Assembly (NCBI RefSeq): GCF_001690525.1
Contig: NZ_LZGT01000004.1
Location: 84,327 to 148,326, forward strand
Reading direction: 5' to 3'
Origin: Gilliamella sp. App6-5
GTDB taxonomy: Bacteria; Pseudomonadota; Gammaproteobacteria; Enterobacterales; Orbaceae
DNA: 64,000 nucleotides
Shown here: positions 58,066 through 64,000 of the stretch, piece after piece
Layout of the letters: every line of letters starts with the position of its first letter
Numbering within the stretch: position 1 is the stretch's first letter
Program-made: the position numbers and the translations under genes
Notes under the pieces: model-generated
The model's database searches: none
Seen by the model: the letters and a program-made list of their open reading frames with translations, nothing else
What the model was told of the DNA's origin: nothing

Positions 58066-58443
58066 TTACAGTTCTATAGGGTGTAACATAACATTATCTG
58101 GAGTAGTAAAAAATGATACATAGCTACCTATGTCACAGCTGTGAGATGCTTCTATAAAAATAATATCTTTTCCAAGTGACAAAACTAAAAGACCCTGTTC
58201 TTCACAAGATATCACTTTTGCATTAAAAACTATGTGGTTATCAATTAAATTGATACTACAATTATGTTTTTCTGCAAGGGTTATATTTTTACCCCACTCA
58301 AAAAAATCATTGATTTCTAATTCAATATGATAAGAAGTATTAGATAATGGTTTATTATCTTGCCAATGAGCAGCGCCATGACCTAAATCAGATTCGAATG
58401 TGACTAAATGCTCGCCTATTTTACCGTTTAAAGTAATTTTCAT
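58066..58443 (-). CDS. Orphan protein of unknown function, immunity-like context
   Basis: This 125-residue protein is not recognised. It is soluble, acidic, and rich in beta-prone sequence (FESDLGHGAAHWQDNKPL, LLVLSLGKDIIFIEA). No signal peptide or membrane helix is visible. There is no clear ribosome site before the ATG. It is the first of several small orphan genes between prs and the UPF0210 gene, and most look like polymorphic-toxin immunity proteins. By neighbourhood it may be one too. Confidence 0.6.
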   Translation of the reverse strand: MKITLNGKIGEHLVTFESDLGHGAAHWQDNKPLSNTSYHIELEINDFFEWGKNITLAEKHNCSINLIDNHIVFNAKVISCEEQGLLVLSLGKDIIFIEASHSCDIGSYVSFFTTPDNVMLHPIEL

Positions 58444-58646
58444 TTTGTAATACTATATTCTAACTTAGATAAAATACACTAACTCATACAAATTTTTAGG
58501 AAATAGCTACACCCTAAGCTTATCGATAAAAGTCGCAACTTATTACTTTCAATATATTAATTAGTTACATTCACGAGTATTCTCAGGTTTGCAATTTTAC
58601 TTGCCCACTTTTTTGACTAAGATTGATGCAGCTAGTTTGGTTCTTG

Positions 58647-59336
58647 TTACAGAAAACCTTCCTCTTTCAATTTAGCAAGTACTTCGCGCCCTTTTTCAGA
58701 TAACTCCATTTTTTTTAAATAATTAATAAGCCTGTTTTGTGGAGTCATTGATATACTTTCTGGATACTTTATGAAAGTATCTAATGCTTCATCAGGAAAA
58801 GGAATATTAGGATTATTATATTCATCTTCATCAGGATTATAATCATCTTCGATTTCTGTTCTGGTAATCATGGATAAAAATGCATCAAAGGAATTTGCGA
58901 CAAGCTTTAAATTAGTATTTTGTTCTAGGTAACCATTTTTTACAGACAAGTCAAAATAGAGATCATTAACTTCATGATTCCAATAATAAACTTCGCCATT
59001 TGGACTTAAGCAAAGTAGATCACCATAATTAAGCGTGGCTATGGCAAAATAATTTTCGGGTATTCTATCTAAATAAGTATCATTAATCTCAATGAGATCT
59101 TCATAATATTTCTTTGAAAAACCCAAAATGACCTCTAAGGGCAATGATTCTCCATCACAATCAATACAGTAGTCAAAATTAACCTCAGTATTAAAAACAA
59201 CTACATTATATCTTTTCAAGAAATCAATATAAGTATTGTTTGAATCTATTTTTAACTTTAACTTTGAAATACGTTTATCAATGTCTTTTGGAACATTGTA
59301 TTTTGATTTAAACACGTTAACTCCTAATATTTTCAT
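58647..59336 (-). CDS. SMI1/KNR4-like (SUKH superfamily) immunity protein
   Basis: The 229 residues show the SUKH pattern. An N-terminal helix is followed by VNFDYCIDCDGESLPLEVILGF, then IPENYFAIATLNYGDLLCLSPNGEVYYWNHE and SFDAFLSMI near residue 150. SUKH proteins bind and block polymorphic nuclease or deaminase toxins. A C-terminal extension (about 165-229) is unusual: it is acidic, then ends LSEKGREVLAKLKEEGFL. The listed ATG has no ribosome site; a GTG seven codons later (59315) has AGGAG five bases before it and may be the true start. No toxin gene is adjacent. Confidence 0.75.
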   Translation of the reverse strand: MKILGVNVFKSKYNVPKDIDKRISKLKLKIDSNNTYIDFLKRYNVVVFNTEVNFDYCIDCDGESLPLEVILGFSKKYYEDLIEINDTYLDRIPENYFAIATLNYGDLLCLSPNGEVYYWNHEVNDLYFDLSVKNGYLEQNTNLKLVANSFDAFLSMITRTEIEDDYNPDEDEYNNPNIPFPDEALDTFIKYPESISMTPQNRLINYLKKMELSEKGREVLAKLKEEGFL

Positions 59337-59799
59337 GAATAAAAATGAATGCGTTACTGGTATGAAGAAAGCTATTATGAAATTTTAGCGCCAAAATAAT
59401 CATATAGTTTTTATCGACATTATACCAGTCAGATGGAACGTTATAAAACTATCTGTTATAGCATTAAACCTTTGGTTAAATTTGAAAATCTATTGACAAT
59501 AAGTTAAGATGGCAAGCGGAATATTTACTTTTCAGGCTGTGTTTTTTGTAAAAAATATTCAGGATTCTATACCGTTTGGTGATTAATTGAGATTTAGCTG
59601 TATTCCATTTGTTAGAATCACAAGATAGAAAATTATTTATTCAATATTATTATGTAGTTAAACCACATAAAACGATTTCTTGAAAGGCGTCTTATGCGTT
59701 TTTAGAGAATTATTTTAATCATGAAGTGTCAACAACTCGGCCTTTTTCTACACGTTAAGGATATTTAATGTGCTATAAGAAAATTTAATTTATTACCTG
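59337..59799. other. Intergenic region inside the orphan-gene cluster
   Basis: 463 AT-rich bases without a complete gene. A 30-codon plus-strand stretch (DLAVFHLLESQDRKLF...) starting at 59589 after a stop codon looks protein-like but lacks a start, and may be a degraded gene. No repeat or RNA gene was seen. Confidence 0.4.
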
Positions 59800-60234
59800 T
59801 TAATTTTCCATTTTTTTCTCATTAAGAATATTAGTAAATAAACGATGCATATTCTGACAAAACCTTGAATTTTCAATTAAATCCGGCAATACAAGCACAT
59901 AATAAAATACATGCTGAAAATGTAAATTTATATCATAAGGCTCAAAATCTGAATCATTATCAAACTTAAACAAAGTCGCAGTTCCATGTAGCTTTGTACT
60001 TTTTGCCTCAATGCAAAAACAGCCCTCACCATTAATATCTAAATTGTAGCCATACTCAAGGTGATAATTTTGCATCTCATCATTTTTATAACAAAATAGA
60101 AATTCATCATTTCGAAAACGACTTCGCTCACATTGATAATTCATTGATGCTAATTTTTTGAACCATGCAGAAAACACATCATCTATGGATTTATTAGTAT
60201 AAAATCCATACATAACTCCAGTCCATTCAGCCAT
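59800..60234 (-). CDS. Orphan protein of unknown function, immunity-like context
   Basis: A 144-residue soluble protein starting MAEWTGVMYGFYTNKSID. It is rich in Phe, Tyr, Asn and Asp, and alternates short strands with acidic loops (DEFLFCYKNDEMQNYHLEYG). There is no signal peptide or known motif. An AGGAGAG ribosome site lies directly upstream of the ATG, so translation is credible. Size, composition and neighbours fit a toxin immunity protein, but no family is recognised. Confidence 0.65.
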   Translation of the reverse strand: MAEWTGVMYGFYTNKSIDDVFSAWFKKLASMNYQCERSRFRNDEFLFCYKNDEMQNYHLEYGYNLDINGEGCFCIEAKSTKLHGTATLFKFDNDSDFEPYDINLHFQHVFYYVLVLPDLIENSRFCQNMHRLFTNILNEKKMEN

Positions 60235-60371
60235 ATGTCTCTCCTAAATAATTTTTTATTCAAATTTATTATTTTTTCTAAATTCATCCAATTTTAGTGC
60301 ATCTGGGGAAAATCATCAATATATCCTAATATGGATATATCGGTTTTATTATTTACCTCAGTTAACTATTG

Positions 60372-60608
60372 TCAAAAATGATTAAAAATCAAATCATCTT
60401 TTTCAGTTTGCAGCAAAAAACCATGACGAATAGTGTAAGAGTCAGATAATATGTTTAGTGCATAAAGGAACTCATCTTTATTTTTAATAATCCAACTTAT
60501 AGGTAAATTCATCATCATATCGATAAGTTTTAATTCATCATTATAGTCTATCAATGAGGGTTTATTGTTAAAAAAGTGGTCAAGTATATTATCTTCCATA
60601 TTTGGCAT
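60372..60608 (-). CDS. Small orphan protein, possibly a truncated immunity protein
   Basis: From the ATG at 60608 a 78-residue product is encoded, MPNMEDNILDHFFNNKPSLI onward, ending KDDLIFNHF. It is acidic and includes MMMNLPISWIIKNKDEFLYAL. The same frame runs upstream without stops into the 3' end of the UPF0210 gene, but that part is composed of AT-rich hydrophobic residues and looks non-coding. No good ribosome site is seen, so the gene could be a remnant cut at its 5' end. Confidence 0.4.
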   Translation of the reverse strand: MPNMEDNILDHFFNNKPSLIDYNDELKLIDMMMNLPISWIIKNKDEFLYALNILSDSYTIRHGFLLQTEKDDLIFNHF

Positions 60609-60762
60609 CACATCATTGTTAATGAACAAAAGAACTATGATATAAAATAATGTATTAATTGAGATTATTTTATATCTCAAGCAATATAACCTTTTTGATA
60701 TACCGCCTACTTTATGTGTAGACGGAATAAGAAAAGTCACTAGATTATAAAAAATTGATACA

Positions 60763-62118
60763 TTAATTTTTAAATGAATGAATGGGAGCAGGAATTCGCC
60801 CACCACGATTGATGAAATCATATGAGCCAAATTTGCTTACCGGCATGACTGGTGCATGACCTAGTAAGCCACCAAATTCGATATTATCGCCAACTTTTAA
60901 CCCCACCGCAGGAATAATTCGTACCGCGGTTGTTTTATGATTAATCACCCCAATTGCAGCCTCATCAGCAATAATCGCTGAAATAGTTTCAGCTGGCGTA
61001 TCGCCTGGAATAGCAATCATATCAAGCCCAACAGAACATACACAGGTCATCGCTTCAAGTTTTTCAAGATTGAGTGCACCGTTATTGACAGCATCAATCA
61101 TACCTGCATCTTCAGACACAGGAATAAATGCACCACTTAACCCACCAACATGACCACACGCCATTACACCACCTTTTTTAACAGCATCATTAAGCATTGC
61201 TAATGCCGCTGTTGTGCCATGAGTGCCAACTGCTTCTAACCCCATTTCTTCTAAAATATGGGCAACCGAGTCACCAATGGCTGGCGTAGGCGCTAATGAT
61301 AAATCGACAATTCCAAATTTAACACCTAAACGTTCAGAAGCTTCTTTACCAACCAGTTGTCCCATTCGTGTAATTTTAAATGCGGTTTTTTTGATAGTTT
61401 CGGCAACAATATCAAAAGGTTCACCTTTAACTTTTTCCAGCGCTCGCTTAACTACACCCGGTCCACTAACCCCCACATTAATCACACAATCCGCTTCGCC
61501 AATACCATGAAAAGCACCTGCCATAAAAGGGTTATCTTCAACCGCATTGGCAAACACAACTAACTTAGCACATGCCATACTGCTATTATCTGCCGTTAAT
61601 TTCGCCGCTTCTTTGATAATATGCCCCATTTGCTTTACGGCATCCATATTAATCCCCGTTTGGGTAGAACCCACATTAACTGATGAGCAAACCCGTTCAG
61701 TTTGTGCTAGTGCTTGAGGAATGGATTTAATTAAAATTTCATCGCCTTTATGATAGCCCTTTTGCACCAGAGCTGAAAAGCCACCAATAAAGTTCACACC
61801 CACCGCTTTGGCCGCTTCATCGAGTGTTTTGGCAAACGCAACATAATCTTTATCATCGCTTGCGCCAGCAATTAATGATATGGGTGTGACAGAAATACGC
61901 TTATTAATAATTGGAATACCGAATTCTGAGGTAATCTCATCGCCGACTTTGACCAAATTTTTAGCTAACCGTGTGATTTTGTCATAAATTTTTTGGCGTG
62001 CTTTTTCACCATTACTATCAATACAATCAAGGAGAGAAATACCCATGGTTATTGTACGGATATCGAGCTTTTCTTCCTCAATCATTTTAATGGTTTCGAG
62101 GATCTGTTTTGTTTCCAT
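60763..62118 (-). CDS. PFL family protein (UPF0210/DUF711)
   Basis: This family of glycyl-radical-enzyme-like fold proteins has no established reaction. It has 451 residues, the family length, and almost no divergence in its signatures. Examples are [63 protein letters not shown], and [20 protein letters not shown]. It ends [13 protein letters not shown]. It lies 35 bases downstream of the ACT-domain gene; the two are conserved partners, so the ACT protein may sense an amino acid or metabolite that regulates it. Confidence 0.93.
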   Translation of the reverse strand: METKQILETIKMIEEEKLDIRTITMGISLLDCIDSNGEKARQKIYDKITRLAKNLVKVGDEITSEFGIPIINKRISVTPISLIAGASDDKDYVAFAKTLDEAAKAVGVNFIGGFSALVQKGYHKGDEILIKSIPQALAQTERVCSSVNVGSTQTGINMDAVKQMGHIIKEAAKLTADNSSMACAKLVVFANAVEDNPFMAGAFHGIGEADCVINVGVSGPGVVKRALEKVKGEPFDIVAETIKKTAFKITRMGQLVGKEASERLGVKFGIVDLSLAPTPAIGDSVAHILEEMGLEAVGTHGTTAALAMLNDAVKKGGVMACGHVGGLSGAFIPVSEDAGMIDAVNNGALNLEKLEAMTCVCSVGLDMIAIPGDTPAETISAIIADEAAIGVINHKTTAVRIIPAVGLKVGDNIEFGGLLGHAPVMPVSKFGSYDFINRGGRIPAPIHSFKN

Positions 62119-62153
62119 TAGAACTATCCTTTTAAATAAACAACGAATTAATA

Positions 62154-62423
62154 TTACAAACGATGCATAGCATCAAAAATTTCTTCACGTTGTAAGTTGA
62201 TCTTGACTTTAAGCTTATTGCCCGTTTGGATAAGAGCTGTTTTTACCTCATCGAATGACACTTTAATTTTAGATAAATCAAGTAACATAATCATCGTAAA
62301 ATATTCATCCATAATGGTTTGGCTGACATCTAAAATATTAATATCTAATTCATACAATTGTTGGCTAATACCGGCAATAATTCCCGTTTGATCTTTACCG
62401 ATGACGGTTAAAATAGTTTTCAT
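62154..62423 (-). CDS. ACT domain-containing protein (UPF0237)
   Basis: This is a stand-alone ACT domain of 89 residues, starting [20 protein letters not shown]. The Gly-Lys-Asp-x-Thr-Gly-Ile-Ile and the helix [19 protein letters not shown] are typical of small-molecule-binding ACT folds in GcvR-like proteins. GCGGAG lies ahead of this ATG, so a longer in-frame start nine codons upstream is rejected. It is paired with the UPF0210 gene on the same strand, as in many Firmicutes and some proteobacteria. Confidence 0.9.
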   Translation of the reverse strand: MKTILTVIGKDQTGIIAGISQQLYELDINILDVSQTIMDEYFTMIMLLDLSKIKVSFDEVKTALIQTGNKLKVKINLQREEIFDAMHRL

Positions 62424-62566
62424 AATACGCTCCGCACAAATTTTAGACATTTAAAAGATATTTATTAAGCTAACTATAATAGCATCTTCAAAAATTATCG
62501 AAATAGGAGTAGATTGTTTTTTCATTAAAGCAAAAAAATTATCACAATAACAGAAAGGGCGATATT

Positions 62567-63781
62567 ATGGTTAATTTCCAAAAATCCAATAAATTGGAAC
62601 ATGTTTGTTATGACATTCGTGGACCAATTCTTGAGCATGCTAAACGACTAGAGGAAGAAGGACAAACTATCCTTAAACTCAACATTGGAAATCCCGCCCC
62701 TTTTGGTTTTGCAGCACCTGATGAATTATTAGTTGATGTGATTAGAAATTTATCTTCTTCACAAGGTTATTGTGATTCCAAAGGGCTTTATTCTGCTCGT
62801 AAAGCAATTATGCAACATTATCAAGCCCGAGGAATTAATAGTTTAGATGTTGAAGATATTTATATCGGTAACGGTGTATCGGAACTAATAGTGCAATCTA
62901 TGCAGGCCTTACTTAATAGTGGTGATGAAATACTTGTTCCTATGCCGGATTATCCATTATGGACAGCGGCTGTTAGTTTATCTGGCGGTAATGCGGTGCA
63001 CTATCTTTGTGATGAGGAAGCAAACTGGTCACCTGATCTAGATGATATCAAACAAAAAATCACACCCAAAACCAAAGGAATTGTGATTATTAATCCCAAT
63101 AACCCAACTGGTGCTGTTTACAGTAAAGACGTGTTGCTTGAAATTGCACAAATCGCGAGGCAAAATAATTTGATTATTTTTGCTGACGAAATTTACGATA
63201 AAATTTTATATGATGATGCGCAGCATTATTCAATTGCAGCACTAGCGCCAGACCTATTTGTTGTGACAATGAGCGGTTTATCAAAAACCTACCGAGTAGC
63301 AGGTTTTAGGCAAGGTTGGATGGCGCTTTGTGGTCCTAAACATCATGTAAAAGGCTATATTGAAGGTTTAAATATGCTGGCCTCAATGCGCTTATGTGCC
63401 AATGTACCATTACAACATGCTATTCAAGGGGCATTAGGAGGCTATCAAAGTATTAACGAATTTATTGTACCAGGTGGGCGACTATATGATCAGTGTATGT
63501 TGGCATGGCGCTTGCTCAATGACATCCCTGGTGTTTCATGCACTAAACCACAAGGTGCATTGTATCTATTTCCCAAATTAGATCAGAAACAATTTAACAT
63601 CCATAACGATCAAAAATTGGTATTAGACTTTTTATTACAAGAAAAAGTGTTACTTGTACAAGGAACCGGTTTTAATTGGCATAAACCCGATCATGTTAGA
63701 ATTGTTGCTTTACCACATACCGGAGAGCTTCAAGATGCGATCGGAAGATTTGCCAAATTCCTGTCTTCTTATAAGCAATAA
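62567..63781 (+). CDS. alaA: Alanine-synthesising aminotransferase AlaA
   Basis: AlaA transfers the amino group of glutamate to pyruvate to make alanine. It is a class I PLP aminotransferase with 404 residues (E. coli 405). Matching segments are KLEHVCYDIRGPILEHAKRLEEEG, KLNIGNPAPFGF and QGYCDSKGLYSARKAIMQHYQARG. The PLP lysine is in MSGLSKTYRVAGFRQGW near residue 240. The C-terminal region LLQEKVLLVQGTGFNWHKPDHVRIV is also conserved. It is monocistronic and divergent from the ACT/UPF0210 pair. Confidence 0.97.
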   Translation: MVNFQKSNKLEHVCYDIRGPILEHAKRLEEEGQTILKLNIGNPAPFGFAAPDELLVDVIRNLSSSQGYCDSKGLYSARKAIMQHYQARGINSLDVEDIYIGNGVSELIVQSMQALLNSGDEILVPMPDYPLWTAAVSLSGGNAVHYLCDEEANWSPDLDDIKQKITPKTKGIVIINPNNPTGAVYSKDVLLEIAQIARQNNLIIFADEIYDKILYDDAQHYSIAALAPDLFVVTMSGLSKTYRVAGFRQGWMALCGPKHHVKGYIEGLNMLASMRLCANVPLQHAIQGALGGYQSINEFIVPGGRLYDQCMLAWRLLNDIPGVSCTKPQGALYLFPKLDQKQFNIHNDQKLVLDFLLQEKVLLVQGTGFNWHKPDHVRIVALPHTGELQDAIGRFAKFLSSYKQ

Positions 63782-63894
63782 AAACAATAGTCCTTTTGTC
63801 TATTGCCCTTTAAGTGTATTGGTTGATGGATTACTTCATAAATTAATCAACCAATAACCGCTATCGAACACAATAAATACTATATAAAAAAAGC

Positions 63895-63916
63895 GCCTTT
63901 ATTGACGCTTTCAGAT
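63895..63916 (-). terminator. Weak hairpin near the right end
   Basis: Read on the minus strand, AAAGCG(T) and (G)CGCTTT form a short stem followed by a run of seven Ts. It may end a minus-strand gene lying beyond the right edge. Confidence 0.4.
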
Positions 63917-63922
63917 TGATGA

Positions 63923-63952
63923 CAAAGAACTCGCTTTTTGGCGAGTTCTTTG
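63923..63952. terminator. 12 bp perfect hairpin near the right end
   Basis: CAAAGAACTCGC and GCGAGTTCTTTG are perfectly complementary with a TTTTTG loop. Position after alaA suggests a terminator or 3' stabiliser, but it is followed by only a weak T-run and the T-run is in the loop. Confidence 0.5.
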
Positions 63953-64000
63953 ATCTAATAGAGAGGAGTCCATTATAAGAGAAGTTCTTCTATGCTAAAA

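Noticed and set aside
58444..58646. Minus-strand protein-like stretch between the orphan genes (KIANLRILVNV)
   Set aside because: Only about 15 codons between stops in very AT-rich DNA and no known family; too short to call a remnant.
1..64000. Search for tRNA, rRNA, CRISPR arrays, insertion sequences and prophage
   Set aside because: No T-loop GGTTCGA/GGTTCAA signature in tRNA context, no regularly spaced repeats, no transposase or integrase and no phage structural genes were seen by eye. A tRNAscan or ISfinder run could still find something short.

Overview
The window is one contiguous, AT-rich stretch of gammaproteobacterial chromosome. Most encoded proteins are close to their Escherichia coli counterparts (CycA, HslUV, CydAB, SucCD, Fur, Cls, MetG, Mrp, GlyA, MetJ, DegQ/DegS, Prs, AlaA), but gene order is rearranged and intergenic DNA is very A+T rich. 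Low GC, a host-adapted style of gene content, citrate fermentation genes and many stand-alone immunity-like genes suggest the Orbaceae (Gilliamella, Frischella or Orbus relatives). That placement is inference, since no rRNA gene is present.

Layout. 1-5 kb: truncated cycA, mltA, then dcd-asmA. 5-15 kb (minus strand): sucC-sucD, cydA-cydB-cydX, ybgC-tolQ-tolR-tolA and hslV-hslU. 15-19 kb (plus): fldA, fur, yciB, yciA, cls. 19-26 kb: cpdA, nudF, tolC, two accessory orphan genes, metG and mrp (divergent). 26-36 kb: secreted class A acid phosphatase, DUF486 membrane protein, tpx, sotB-type exporter, uup, a 725-residue membrane protein of unknown function, glyA. 36-40 kb: a five-gene polar amino acid ABC transporter operon that includes a glutathionyl-hydroquinone-reductase-like protein and an acetyltransferase. 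40-49.5 kb: a citrate fermentation locus, with the CitAB two-component system divergent from citS, a fumarylacetoacetate-hydrolase-family gene and citCDEFX. 49.5-57.8 kb: metB/metJ around a met-box array, rpmE, dciA, zapG, degQ, degS, a DUF3597 gene, prs and pth. 58-60.8 kb: a run of small orphan genes resembling immunity proteins. 60.8-64 kb: a UPF0210/ACT pair and alaA.

How the genes work together. CitA/CitB probably sense citrate and activate citS and the lyase genes. CitS imports citrate and CitDEF, charged by CitC and CitX, cleaves it to acetate and oxaloacetate. No oxaloacetate decarboxylase pump (oadGAB) is present, and the FAH-family protein in the operon is the best local candidate for handling oxaloacetate. 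sucCD stands without sucAB, and cydABX lies behind a consensus FNR site; both fit a microaerobic or fermentative life. CRP-like sites near cpdA, the acid phosphatase and citS suggest catabolite control.

No tRNA, rRNA, CRISPR array, insertion sequence or prophage was recognised. The least explained parts are the orphan immunity-like cluster at 58-60.6 kb, the repeat protein at 22.5 kb, the 725-residue protein at 32.3 kb, and the FAH gene in the citrate operon. No feature amounts to a clearly new biological system.
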